The notes below the pieces were generated by a model. The model saw only the letters and a program-made list of their open reading frames with translations. It was not told the origin of the DNA and did not search any database. The translations under genes were made by a program, and so were the position numbers. Source: Ricinus communis (lineage: Eukaryota; Streptophyta; Magnoliopsida; Malpighiales; Euphorbiaceae). From it: a stretch of DNA of 64,000 nucleotides. Shown here in pieces: positions 11,221-23,552 of the stretch (positions are counted from its first letter, which is position 1; every line of letters begins with the position of its first letter). Where the stretch lies: positions 16,122,001 through 16,186,000 of the forward strand of contig NC_063260.1 in the NCBI RefSeq assembly GCF_019578655.1, in the 5' to 3' direction.

Positions 11221-13264
11221 ACCCGAGAAGGGTAGTTGCAAGTTTGTTTTGACGGATCACTTAGCCGGAATTCGGAGTGGATGAATGGACATCCTAAATC
11301 GGTCCAGAGAGCACCTCCTTGGACATCTACCGCACACATCGGACCTTTTCATTGCGCTTATATGCCTCGAACCCCAACTTACATCGAGCCTACCTCTTGA
11401 TGTGGAATCTTGATCCGTCCAGCCTAGACGACTTTAACAAAGAAGCACCTTCGGAGGCATTCCGAATCTATTTTGCTTTCCTGAATTTTTGGACATTTTT
11501 TTTATTTTATTTTATGTAGTCATTTGCGGCTAGATATTTCAAATTGTTTTTAGTAAGTTTGATTCGAGGAGATGCTATCTTATTGAACCTTTTACTAGAT
11601 GTTGCTTGGAATGTGTTTATTCTTGAATTTTGCAGGAGTTAGCCTACTGATTGCTCGTGCGTAATTTGAGGGACTGACATATTTTAAGTGTTAAAGTATA
11701 CATCAAGGGTGATTCAGTAGACTTTCTAGTTTTATCTCTTCTTGTCAGTCTTGTTTTCTCTTAGTTTTCTAATTTCTTTTATGGACTCCCATAATTAGCT
11801 TCATTTTACGTATTTTATTCCTTTTATTTTGGAGTGCCTACCTTGTTTGCTCAACCTGAGGACGATGGTCTTTCACTGAAGTGGGGTAGGTCGAGATAAG
11901 TTTGCTTGATACCGCAATTTTATCTTTGCTATTTTTATCTTATTTTAATATCCCTTATTGATTGAGTCCATTCATTATTACCGCTCCTTATCTTGAGTTT
12001 TGTTTTAATCGAGTAGTTAATGATTTTCTCCTTTGAATGGATTCCCTTATAGCTTTTATCGAACCTTGTTGGAAGAAGGCAATGAGAACGAATCTCTAAT
12101 TACAATCCGGCCAGGTAAACCGGTATTTTTCCTTAAATTCTTCCATTTTACTTTATCTTAGATATAGAACACTTTAATATTGTTGCTTATTATTGTGATT
12201 GACTGTTTAAACTTTGGTTTAAGAATTCATGCAATTTTAACCCACTCAAATGGTGAGATTTGAGCCAATCGTGATCACTTATGCCCTTTCTTTCATTAGT
12301 GAGCATTTCTACGTAATCTCTCTTACAGAACTTGCTTTACGATATCCGCTGAGATTACATGAATTGTCAATAATCGTGAGATGATTTGAGCACTTAGGAT
12401 TTACACAATTTGGCCAAAAAGGCTAACCCTATTTCCCTTAGTGAACCAATTTCGAGCCTTAGCCATTCCTTTCGTGACAATAATAAAGTGACACTCATCT
12501 TATCACTTCTATTCATTTGACCATTCTTTCTACCATTGTTGCCGGAAATTATATAAGTTATGTCAGATTTTACTTTGGATCAACTGCATTCATATATTTC
12601 ACTAAGTTGCTAGATTTTTCATAAATGCTCCCTTCATTGATTGTAGATGTCAATAACCAACAACTCCTACATAAGTCGTTGTAATATATATACATAGTAT
12701 ATATTTTTATATATAAAAAAAATGTAGAAAGTATTAATTTAGTTCATTTCGAGCATCATCTTATTTTTAGAGCAACTTAGTGTTCATTTGGTATGACTTG
12801 ATCCTTCATTACTTCATTACTACTTGCTTAACTTCCATTCCGTAGCCTACTTTCCATATTTATACGCACTTACCTTAACCCCATTACAACTGGCTCAAGA
12901 CCCTTTGATCACGATTATTGATTATTTCGTAGTAGTGGAGATTGAATCCATAAGCAAGCCTATGGTAAGCACTTTTTCTGTATTTTTGCGTTGAGAGCTT
13001 GGCGATCTTCTTTCACCTATATACACTTGTGTGTTTTGAGTGATATCTTGTGAGGCATGATTCTCAATCTCTTAATTTAGATGGTTTATCATTTTAACTT
13101 TAGCAACTTTATTAAGTTTGCTCTTTCTCTTAAGGATTTAGTGATTTGGGGATTTTGGGAAAAAAATCATTACGGAGTTTTGAAATTTGTTTTAAGCTAA
13201 CCTCCTGCAATGTAGCTGATTGAGTTATTTGATATCTTTTGAGAGGAGTTGAATTGCCGAGGAC
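11221..13264 (+). other. 3' non-coding part of unit C (no pol)
   Basis: About 2 kb without recognisable protein coding. It is collinear with 19323-21131 in unit D: WMNGHP-encoding block, GATGCTATCTTATTGAACC, CAGGAGTTAGCCTAC and GAAGAAGGCAATGA segments occur in the same order. In autonomous Athila elements RT, RNase H, integrase and often an env-like ORF would precede this region. It ends at the polypurine tract. Confidence 0.6.
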
Positions 13265-13291
13265 AAGCAAAAGTTTAAGTATGGGGTAATT
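13265..13291 (+). promoter_or_regulatory. Polypurine tract before a partial 3' LTR
   Basis: AAGTTTAAGTATGGGGTAATT lies immediately 5' of TGATAAGCATC at 13292, the expected site for plus-strand priming. A second copy of the same tract lies at 13715-13736. Confidence 0.6.
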
Positions 13292-13691
13292 TGATAAGCA
13301 TCATACTACACATGTTTTCATGCCCGATTGTTCACATTTTTATGCATGATTATCCCGTTTTATGCTAGAATCACCTATCTTTTGTTTCCCTTTTCATTTC
13401 AGGTCATTTTCGAAGGACACCATTAGCAATCGAGGGAAATACGTGTTATTACGGAGCAAAATCCATCAAATTCAACAAGCACCGAGGGGTTGTCGGCACG
13501 GCTGGTACCGTCAGGTTAATTATCGAAGGTTATCCCCAATTGTGCCATTTCCCACGGCCTCCGTGTGGTGGATCAAGACTGACTGTGTGCAATCAACTAT
13601 ATAGGCGATTTTGAATTCTAATTCAAGAAGGGACGATTTTGGACTCAATTCCAAGACATACACTTAATCAAATATTTCCTATACCTCGGTT
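13292..13691 (+). repeat. Partial LTR (first ~400 bp of TGATAAGC LTR)
   Basis: Begins exactly like a full LTR (TGATAAGCATCATACTACAC) but stops after CCTATACCTC. It is then joined to internal sequence ending in a second polypurine tract and a second LTR start at 13737. Confidence 0.7.
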
Positions 13692-13736
13692 GTTGATTGC
13701 TTCGAGGACAAGCAAAAGTTTAAGTGTGGGGTAATT
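13692..13736 (+). repeat. Duplicated internal 3' end with second polypurine tract
   Basis: GAGGACAAGCAAAAGTTTAA and GTGTGGGGTAATT repeat the end of the internal region at 13258-13291, one base different in the purine tract (GTGTGGGG versus GTATGGGG). Confidence 0.65.
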
Positions 13737-15106
13737 TGATAAGCATCATACTACACATGTTTTCATGCCCGATTGTTTACATTTTTATGCATGATTATCC
13801 CATTTTATGCTAGAATCACTGTCTTTTGTTTCTTTTCCTTCGCTTGAGTCATTTTCAAGACGCCATCAATAATCGAGGGAAATACATGTGATTACGGACC
13901 AAAATCCATCAAATTGGGTGAGAACTAGCACCTCAGGTTGAAACACGGCCACGACCTCGGCCGCCGGTCTTTATATGTGCCAATTTCAAGATGACTCAGA
14001 GCCACCACCGCCTCAAGCCTCGGTCAGGCCGTACCGAGCGGCATCGCCAGGAGTCAGGATGCGGATTTATGCCAAGCTGTCGGTTGAACATCACAACGGA
14101 CTCGCCATGTCCGAATCAACTATATAGGCAATTTTGAATTCTTTTGGAAAGGGGGACTAATTTTGACTCAATTCCAAGACACACACTTAATCAATTGTCT
14201 CCTATACCTCAATTGTAGACCTTGAGAGATCAAATTCATCAATTGAAGGAGGGATTTCACTTGTTCCAACATCGAATTGAAGATCAAGACAAACTTTGGG
14301 AGCATTCAAGAGGCAACTAGGGTTTGAGATTTCGAATTTGCAAATTTAGGGTTTCTCATTTAGCTTGAAAGAGAAGGATGTACATGCCTTTAATTTTCTT
14401 TTCCTTATTTTGTTCCCTAATTGCTTTAACCGTGAACATGAGTAGCTAGATCTTTTGAACCCATTAGGGTTCACCTTTGTTGATGGATTATGCTTAATTA
14501 TTAGTTTTATAATTGTCATTCTTGCAATCTTCTTGCTGTTTAGTAATAAAAGTTTGATTCAGTTAATTTGAGATGTTGAATTAACTGTTTATTGGGTTGT
14601 TTCTTGACATTGAGAAATGCTTGTTACAACTGGACATTCAATAGTAAGGACTGGTAGTTAACACTTAGAGATAAGGTTGATTTACTCGCCGAATTAAGAA
14701 TTAATAACTCTTAATAGTTTTAAATCATAATTAATGCTAATCTGTAGTAATCCGATAGGAAGAGATTCCATTAGGTTAGTGCAGTGGTTAGGAACCGAAG
14801 CCTCAGAGAGGCGAGATTCAATTCAGATTTAAACAGGTAAGCAGATCGATAATCCATAAAATCCATCTTTAGAATTCCATCACAGGCTCCTGGGTTTGTT
14901 TCTCGCAATTGTCTTTTGTTTGTCCGTTGTTCTTCATTTACTTATTTGCACTCATAACCATTGGCACGTTAGAACTTTCACACCCTATTTCGGACTAGAT
15001 ACAGCAAGCAGTAGTAACTCTAGGTTCACCCGATCTCCGTGGATACAACCTTGATACTCACTAGCTGTAAGTGAGTTCCTAGGTGTGTTGCATAAAGAGC
15101 CATCAA
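13737..15106 (+). repeat. Athila-like LTR (TGATAAGC subfamily), copy 3
   Basis: Full-length LTR beginning TGATAAGCATC and ending CATAAAGAGCCATCA at about 15106. It serves as 3' LTR of unit C and, by position, as 5' LTR of unit D. GC-rich parts (13940-14090, 14785-14850) are shortened or scrambled relative to copy 1. Confidence 0.75.
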
Positions 15107-15393
15107 TCGACAATCCATAAAATCCATCTTTAGAATTCCATCACTTAGGCCCCTTGGGTTTGTTCTCCTTACAATTGTCTTTTGATTGTTCGTTGTCCTT
15201 CATTTACTTATTTACACTCATAACCACCGTACGCTAGAACTTTCTATACCCTATTTCAGATTAGATAACATAGTAAACAATAGTAACTCTAGGTTCAACC
15301 GATCTCCAGGGATACGACCTTGATACTCACTAGTGCTAGGCTACACTCGGTAGGTTCCTTGCCTTGGGTGTAGGTTGCATAAAGAGCCCGTCA
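15107..15393 (+). repeat. Second, partial copy of the LTR 3' end
   Basis: ATCGACAATCCATAAAATCC through AAAGAGCCCGTCA repeats the last ~290 bp of the LTR ending at 15106, giving a tandem LTR tail. It ends at the leader of unit D. Confidence 0.65.
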
Positions 15394-15656
15394 ATTCTCA
15401 AGATGAACTAGAGTGAATTGTTTTGTGTTAATTTAGTCATTGTTTGTTTATTCATTTATTCTTTATTTTTTATTATTTATTGTTATATTATTTTTAATTG
15501 ATTGGTGGTTGTTTGGTTGTTTCGTAGTATATGACTGGGGAGCTCTAACCCCGATCCTATAGCACCATTATCTAACCCGAGCGCTCCTCGTTGATCGAGA
15601 AGACGCTATAGGCGCTGAGGAGGAGGACGACACAGTTCGTTACGCCTGAGTTGGCG
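15394..15656 (+). pseudogene. Leader and first part of gag (unit D)
   Basis: After the LTR tail comes the leader block GATGAACTAGAGTGAATTG. The gag start ATGACTGGGGAGCTC is at 15531 and lines up with 7060 and 9198. Coding similarity runs to about 15655, where a reverse-strand LTR interrupts. gag resumes at 17086. No PBS can be recognised. Confidence 0.5.
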
Positions 15657-17085
15657 GACGGGCTCTTATGCAACCTACACCTAAGTGCTGAACCTACTAC
15701 GGCAGTAGAGTATCAAGTCATATCCCCGGAGATCGGGTGAACCTAGAGTTACCTTGCTATGTTATCTAGTCCGAAATAGGGTGTGAAAGTTCTAACGTAC
15801 CGGTAATGGTTATGAGTGCAAATAAGTAAATGAAGAACAATGGATAATCAAAAGACAAGAGAAAACAAACCCGAAAGGGGAGCCAAGATGAAATTAAAGA
15901 TGGATTTTATGGATTATCGATCTTGCTTACTTACCCGCGTTTAAATCCTCACAGAATTGAATCCCGCCCTCTCTCGAGCTTCTAACGGATTATTCTTCGG
16001 ATTCCTAACTAACCTAATGGAATCTCTTCCTATCGGATTACTACAGATTAGCATTAAGTATGATTTAAAACTATTAAGAGTTATTAGTTCTTAATCATGG
16101 TAAATCAACCTTATCTCTAAGTGTTAACTACGCCTACTATTCAATGTTCAGTTGTAACAAGCATTTCTCAATGTCAAGAAACAACCTAATAAACAATTAA
16201 TCCAACATCTCAAATTAACCGAATCAAACTTTTATTCACTGAATAGCAAGAAGATTGCAAGAATGACAATTATAAAAACTAACAATTAAGCATAATCCAT
16301 CAACAAATAGTGAACCCTAATGGATTCAAAGATCTAGCTACTCATGTTCATGGTTAAAGCAATCAGGGAACAAAATAAGGAAAAATAAATTAAAGGCATG
16401 TACACCCTTCACTTTCAGTTGAATGAGAAACCCTAAAAATTGCAAAATTCAAATCTCAAACCCCTAGTTGCCTCTTGAATGCTCCCAAGTTTGTCTCGAT
16501 CTTGATTCGATGTTGAACAAGTGAAATCCTTCATTTTGATGGTGATTTTGATTTTCTCTCTACAGAATTTGTAATAGTGTAAGTGTGTCTTATCTTGAAT
16601 TGAGTCGAAAATCCTCTCCTCAAGAACTCAAATTGCCTATAGTTGATTCAAGATCGACTGCATGGTCCAGTTGTGATGATTCGACAATGGCCTACTGATT
16701 GACATGATTGACATGGCCGGTCATCTAAATCGTGGTCTGGAGTATCCTTAGCCGACTTCCAAGCGTGAAGCCGTGCCTGCCGGTAGCCCACCACACAGTG
16801 GTGGTGGTTACGTTAAGTCCGTGCCAAATGGCTGATCGGGATAAGCTCTCAGCATGACCACGGCCGCCGCGTGCCAACCTCTGGGGTGCTAGTGCTCTCA
16901 CCCAATTTGATGGATTTTGGTCCGTAATCACACGTATTTCCCTCGATTATTGATGGTGTCCTTCAAAATGACCCAAACGAAGCGCAAAACAAAGGCACAG
17001 TGATTCTACAGCATAAAACGGGATAATCATGCATAAAAATGTAAACAATCGGGCATGAAAACATGTGTGGCAGTATGTCTTATCA
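15657..17085 (-). repeat. Solo LTR inserted antisense in gag of unit D
   Basis: On the minus strand this starts TGATAAGACATACTGCC at 17085 and ends near 15657 in AGAGCCCGTCC, about 1.43 kb. TGGCG (15652-15656) and TGACG (17086-17090) are a plausible decayed target-site duplication. Both flanks are gag sequence on the + strand, so a single insertion split the gene, and internal recombination left only the LTR. Confidence 0.7.
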
Positions 17086-18480
17086 TGACGCAATCAGAGA
17101 ACCTCACCCCAGGTAGATGATGATCAAAGGACCATGTATACGAGTTTGCTCGACCCTTTAGAGACAAAACAGTATATCGCACCGTAGCGGCCAACAGATT
17201 TGAGATAAAGGTCAATGTTATCCAAATGATCCAGCAAGCGTGCGTTTGGAGGATTGCCCAACGAGGATCCCAATGCACATATCTCCAACTTTTTAGAGAT
17301 TTAGACACATTCAAGATAAATGGAACAACCGATGATGCCATTCGGCTAAGATTGTTTCCATTTTCCTTGACATGTGAGAAACAAAAGATGATGCTAATCT
17401 CTTCCTGACAGCAATGCGATTCATCGGACCGGAAGGCGCTATCAAAATTTCTATACAAGTATTTTCCTCCCGCTAAAACCAAAACTTAGAAATGACATAT
17501 CTTCTTTTATGCAGTTTGACAAGAAAGCATGTCACGATGTATGGGAGGGTTTAAGGATCTTTTGAGATACCCCACATCACACTTGATTGCAGGATGCGGG
17601 TCACCCGCCGCTAGGTTGAACCTTGCGAGGCAGGCGGATGGTGGATGCCGCAGCAGTGGAGTGCTAAATAGTAAGATGCCACCGGAAAGCTGCTTTAAGA
17701 CGATAGAGGAAATGGCCATGAACAACTATCGCTGGCAATCCTCAGGAGCCGGACCCAGAAGACAGGAATGGTCAGTGACTACACCTTCGAGTTTTAGCCG
17801 AAGATCGACCAACCGGATGCCGGCTCATAAATACAAAATAACGTGGGTCGTTTTGGTGGCCTGCAGTCATTGTTGTTGTCTGACTTGTATGCTTCATCTA
17901 CTACTTTTCCATCTATTTTATGTCTCTACAGTTGAGCAAAGTTGACTATAGGAATGCCAAGGCATGCAAAGATATTGATCCTTCAAGCAAGAATATACAA
18001 GTCCGGGTGGCGCAATCATCCCAACTCTTGAGGAACAATAAACGGGGTCCACTGATTCTCTCAGAGACTTACTGAGCAAGATTCCGTCACAGAAGCTCCT
18101 CCTCTACCATAAAAGAAGTCAAATTTAGAGGAGCTTAGCTTATGATGAAGTTTGTGTGACGCTCACGGAGATGAGGTTCCAGTAAACCGATAGTGCACTT
18201 AGGAACCGAAGAGGCCTCGATTCGGAACTTGGAGATTGGCCAAATCTCTAAGATGTTGTCCGAGAGGCGGCAAGGAGCTCCTAAGCACCAACAGAGTCTA
18301 ATCCGAGGGAGCACGTGAATGCCATCACTTTGCATTCGGTGTAAGTTAGTTTCAGCCCTCCTTCTAAGCCTATTCTTGATGACGCCACTATTAATGTGGA
18401 GTGAGGCAGAGTTAGGAACCCGAGGGACAAAAGGTGAAATCAATTCCGGTCAGTAGAATATCAACCTAAGATTCCTTATC
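17086..18480 (+). pseudogene. Athila-like gag (unit D), remainder
   Basis: Continues the gag of 15531 after the LTR insertion. Recognisable blocks are a FEIKVNVIQMIQQA-like segment at about 17196-17230, a DTFKINGTTDDAIRLRLFPF stretch at 17303-17360, and a GCGSPAARLNLA-type region near 17590. An AMNNYRWQSS block near 17716 equals the MNNYQW block of unit C, and the tail runs to the NPRDKR-like end around 18420-18440. Many stops and frame changes are present. No zinc knuckle was found. Confidence 0.65.
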
Positions 18481-18540
18481 CTGCTAGAACTAAACAAGCA
18501 GAGGCAAAAGAGCAGTTTAGTAAGTTTTTAGATATTTTTA

Positions 18541-19322
18541 GACAACTGCATATTAACTTGCCTTTTATTGATGCATCGAACAGATACGAAGGTATGCTAA
18601 GTTCTTAAAGGACATACTTAGCGAAAGCGAAGTCGAGGAGGTAGGCCATGTACAAATTTCAATGAGAGTGCTCGTGGTGTGTTGAGAGCAAGTTGCCGGA
18701 AGCGTCACGATCCGGGAGGGTTTCACTATTCCCTGCACTTTAGGTAATTTGTGTGTGGATGATGCATTAGCTGATTTGGGGGCTAGCATAAATGTCATGC
18801 CCACTAATTTGTTCAATAAGGTTTGGGGGAGGCAAAATCCACTAGGATGTGCATTCAATTAGCTGACCGTTCTATTAAGTTTCCTAGGGGAATTATGGAA
18901 AATGTGCTAGTTAAGGTAGATAAGTTCATATTTCCTGTGGACTTTGTGGTTTTGGATATGAACAATGAGCATGGTGTACCATTAATTTTGGGGAGACCTT
19001 TCCTTGCCACAGTTAGAGCTAAAATAGACGTATTTAAGGGGAAGTTAGAACTTAATGTAGGGGATGACTGTGTCACGTTTAGTTTACCTTCATTTGATTG
19101 TTCTTCCACCGACCATGTTCATGCCATTTGTTGTATTGATGGAATTGATCTTGCATGTAATACACAACCACAAGATGTACAAATGGATGATGCTATACAT
19201 GTTTCTTCCCCTATTAGTATGTGTTATTCATCTGAAAAAAATAACTTGTATCAATATGAGACTTTGTGCTATGATAGACCCGAGAAGAGTAGTTGCAAGT
19301 TTGTTTTTTTGACAGTCACCTA
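18541..19322 (+). pseudogene. Athila-like aspartic protease region (unit D)
   Basis: The best protease copy. Upstream frames give LHINLPFIDA and LKDILS-type sequence (18548-18620), typical of the gag-protease linker in Athila, then a CTLGNLCVDDALADLGASIN-like stretch around 18739-18795. The latter holds the protease active-site region as Ala-Asp-Leu-Gly-Ala-Ser where retropepsins have Asp-Ser/Thr-Gly/Ala; Athila relatives show DLGAS. An open frame 18823-19323 continues through FPVDFVVLDM, VPLILGRPFLATVRAKIDV and YCSSEKNNLYQYE-type sequence to a stop. Nothing resembling RT, RNase H or integrase follows, exactly as in unit C. Confidence 0.7.
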
Positions 19323-21131
19323 GCCGGGTGAGTGGATGAATGGACATCCCAAATCGGTCCAGAGAGCACCTCATTGGTCATCTACCGCACACATCGGACC
19401 TTCTGCGCTTATATGCCTCGAGCCCCAACTTACATTGAGCCTACCTTCTAATTTGCCCGCCGATGCGCCAGAATATCATGTAGAGTCCTAGGCGACTCGA
19501 CAACAAAGAAGCACCACGAGGCATTCCAAATCTTTTTTTTTTTTTACTTTCTGAATTTTGGACATTTTTTTTATTTTATGTAGTCATTGGTAGTTAGATA
19601 TTTTAGTCCTGTTTTTAGTAAGTTTGATTTTTAGGAGATACTATCTTATTGAACCTTTTACTAGATGTTGCTTGGAATGTGTTTATTCTTGAGTTTTACA
19701 GGAGTTAGCCTACTTGATGCTCGTACCTAATTTTGAGGACTAACACATTTTGAAGTGTTAGTAACAGCAACGATTCTATCATCTTCAGTAGTTTTATCTT
19801 AGCCTACAACGTTTATTTTCCACACTCTATGAGAATATTTACACCTTGTTCACTGTAGTAATCTTAGGACTATAAGATTTGTGTTTTATGGAACCTTGTG
19901 AAGAAGGCAATGAACTCTTAGTACAATCGCTACCACTACCTACGAGCATAGCCAACCCCCGATACCTGTACCGATGCACCTCCTTTCACTCCTGGAGCCA
20001 TAGTCGGTGATAGTTCTTTTTCCTTTTTGATTTCTTATATTTTGTACACTGGGGATGGTGTGTCCTTCAAGTGTGGGGTGGGTGATATTCATCCCGTCTT
20101 AATAATTTGCTTATTCTTTGTGCAATTTTTTGTAAAATTTTGAAAATTTTTCACTTTGTTTCGATGCTCTTATTGTTGACTTGCTTTTGAAATCCTGTTT
20201 ATGTCCATGTGATCGGGTAAAACCGATAGTGTTGAGTATTGCAGAAGAATGTAAGATAATTAGTTTGAGTTGTGCACTAAGTTGCTTTGGTTTATTTAAT
20301 TCTGTTTTGATGATTTTTGTTTGGAACCTACTCAAAGGCACACTTGTGAGAAATTGAGCCTAAATTGTAAGCGTACACTTTATATGCTTGTATTTATTTC
20401 TTGTTGAGAGTGCCGATTACTGTCTTTACTTTTACAACTTGCTCGATAATGCTTATGAGGGCCACAAGGAGAGTTTAATACTTTGGTATGATAGAGGCAC
20501 TTAGGTTTTTCATTCTAGCCAAATAGCCTTCATTCGTTTATTGATTCTGTAGATAACCCCTTCTTTCACCATTTCCTGTATCATATTCCATTACCACTTA
20601 GTTTTATTCTGCTTTGGGTTATGATTTTGCATATGAGTTGTTTTTATTGGGAATTTTTATCTTGGGAATAGCGTTGGAATCTTGTAGCAGCTTACTTCAA
20701 TCAAAAAAGAAATTCACTCTATTATGTGAATGTTCTTCCCTTATGAAAAAAAAGAGATAGAAGAATAAGAGGGAAAGGTGATGAAAAGAAAGAAAGTAAG
20801 TGAGCTAAACATTCTGACTTGATTCCTATTTCCCACCTTGGACTACTGTCCATTGTTTACCCCTTGTGATCATTGTGACTTATGTGCAGGTCATGTATTT
20901 CATTGCAGAACACCATAGGTTCAACTCTGACCAAATTTACCTACCCATACCTAATCCCTATTACAACCTTTATAAAGACCTCTTGACATGGTTGTTGACT
21001 CTCCATAAGTGGTAGGAGTAGGATTTAAGAGCAAGCATATAGTAAGTAAGGCAGTAGTTGATGCATTGAGCGATTAAACACTACCCTTTAAACACTTTGA
21101 GTGATTTAGAGTGAATCTGGTGAGGAGTTGT
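19323..21131 (+). other. 3' non-coding part of unit D, cut by a Tekay element
   Basis: Collinear with 11221-13264: the GTGGATGAATGGACATCC block, ATACTATCTTATTGAACC and CAGGAGTTAGCCTAC occur in the same order. The region stops at GAGGAGTTGT just before the Tekay-like LTR. The polypurine tract expected shortly afterwards is missing. Confidence 0.55.
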
Positions 21132-23435
21132 TGTAACGCCTGCATTTTCTCATCATCCATGTTATGTGCATTTACATTTAATCATTGGGCATATGATGGT
21201 ATATCAATGATATTTTTATTTTATGAGAACATATATATATTAATTATAAGTAGAGAATAAGAAGCATGATATTAGATTATTAATTTAGATAAGTTGATTA
21301 AGTACTTGGGTTATGTGTATTAAGCCTTAAGACTTAATTGAACCAATAGTTGAAGGTTGGGTAAATAGATTGGACTTAAAAGATACAATTAAAAGTTAGT
21401 ACCTATATATGGTTAGTAAGAATTAATTTAGGGTGATAAAAATAGTTTAGTAGGTGGTGGCATTAAGAGAGGAATATTGGAAATTGGAACCATGAGTAAG
21501 CTCATTTTACCTCTTCATTTCTCTAAAATTCGTTCATGGCCAAAAACACAAAATTTGGAATAAGAGAGAGGAGTGGAATACCTAGAAAAACTTAAGATTA
21601 AGATAGGATTTTGCCAACTATTGAAGGAGCCAAGCTAAAGCTAAAGGATTTAAGCATATTAGCAACCCAAAAGCTGAAATTGGTAAGTTGTTACTTGAGT
21701 GTTATAAATTCGTCATTAGGGTTCTTGATTACAAATTGGAAAAACTTCATTTGATGGTCTCATTGATTAATTAAAGGTCTGATTATCATGAATTAGTAGA
21801 GTATTGAATGATTGCATAAAGATTAAGCTTGATTTAAGTTTAAGTATGTTAAGATAGAAAACTGTCAAAATTCCAGCAACCTTGATGTTCTGTATTTTAG
21901 GCATAACATGGGTTATATAAGTCCAAATTAAGCTTAATTGGTGTCTATGGAAAGTTTAGAGAGTCCTCTATAACTTTGTAGTTTTGTGATTTTGCTATTT
22001 TGCCGTTTTGGTTGCTTAAATTGAGCAAATAGATTGCTGCTCGGGTACAACTAGCTGTATGACCCTTGCTCAGTAATTTGAAAATAATTAAATCTATAGA
22101 AGTCGGAATTGAGTAATTCTTCTTGGAGATGAAACTAGACGCATAAATGGATATGTCAATTTAATATGAGATTTTTGTATTAAGCCAATTTTGCCCAGAA
22201 ATAAATATACCTTGGTACTAAATTCTGTCTAGAAAACAGAAATGTTGGAGATTAGTTTTATGCAATTTATTGATGTTAATTTGAGTTAGATTGGTATTTA
22301 ACTAGATGGAAAATGTTTATAGGATATTAAAACAGTAATTGAGAGTCTTAGAGGAAGAGTTAGACCTATGAATTAGAGAGGGGATGATCTTGTAATGCAT
22401 TAGAACTCGCATTTACATGAATATTTGTAATATGCATGAAATGTGAATTGATGAATGTGTTGACAGGTACTCAAAGGCCTCGGAAAGGAAGTTGTGGAGA
22501 AAGGAGGTTCTTATATGCTAAAGGAATAAGTATATTTTGAGTAAGTAAATAGTTAATATTTGCTATGTTCATATATTTAATCAAATGTTCGCAAATGGTT
22601 GCGTTTGCTTAATATTGCTTATGTTTGAATGGACTGAGATGGAAATGATTGGTGTTGAGTGGAACAATTGTTATTGCTGAAATATGATATAAGTGAAATG
22701 ATTGAATTGTGATGTTAAGTGCATATGTGCATGTGAATGGTGGATTCCCCTATGAAAAAAAAAGATATATATATAAAGCCTTGGGAGGCTAAAGCCTAGA
22801 GAGGCTATAAAAGTGTATAATGTGAGATGAGGCGGGCGGCCGTGTGTGATATGTGAGGATGAGGCGGAGCAGCACATTAAAGGGATCCACAAGCCGTGAG
22901 AACTAACCATAATTGTTGAATTGTATTTCTTCTATGATGGTTGTAATGAATTGAGTAGAATGGTATGACTTTATACCTAAACTATGAATATCATGGAAAG
23001 TTATGTGATTGGGTGGAAATTGTATTAAGTGTATGTGATATAGATTATGTTGATTATTTATTTACTACTGGTGGAGGCTCACCCCTCTCCAAAATTTTTC
23101 TTTTCAGGTTTGTAAATAGTAGTGCATCCGTTGGTTGTATGCGAAGTCTAGCTTTTATTTTTCAAGCTGGGCAGGTTTGTGAAGTCTCTCGATGCATTTT
23201 TGTATGCGGCGTTATGTGATATATATGGAAGTATGCCTTATAAGGCATAAGAAGATGTTTGTAATACTTGTTAAATGATGTTTAAGTATAATCATATGTT
23301 TATATTTTAATAACCTTGTGTCTGGATTCTTAACAACCTACATATTGACCTATCTACCTGTAGTATATATTCACAACGCTTGGCTTATGTATGCTCGCTA
23401 ATGTTTATTGGTTAGTATGTGATGGGGGTGTTACA
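21132..23435 (+). repeat. 5' LTR of the Tekay-like element
   Basis: Starts TGTAACGCCTGC and ends GGTGTTACA. It is nearly identical to 26850-29158 over the first ~1.3 kb. Differences (small indels and substitutions) cluster in the last kilobase, especially near 22835, 23075, 23160 and 23375. Confidence 0.85.
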
Positions 23436-23440
23436 TTTTA

Positions 23441-23456
23441 GTGGTATCGAGCAGGG
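23441..23456 (+). promoter_or_regulatory. Primer-binding site, tRNA-Met type (Tekay-like element)
   Basis: GTGGTATCGAGCAGGG follows the 5' LTR after a TTTTA spacer. It matches the TGGTATCAGAGC consensus complementary to initiator tRNA-Met with one base missing. Confidence 0.75.
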
Positions 23457-23552
23457 ATTAGATTCATTGGGAGTAGATTCATGTTGCACATCATTAAGCA
23501 TATAATATATGTTCTTTGAACTTGACTGAATATTTGCATTTCATATATATAG

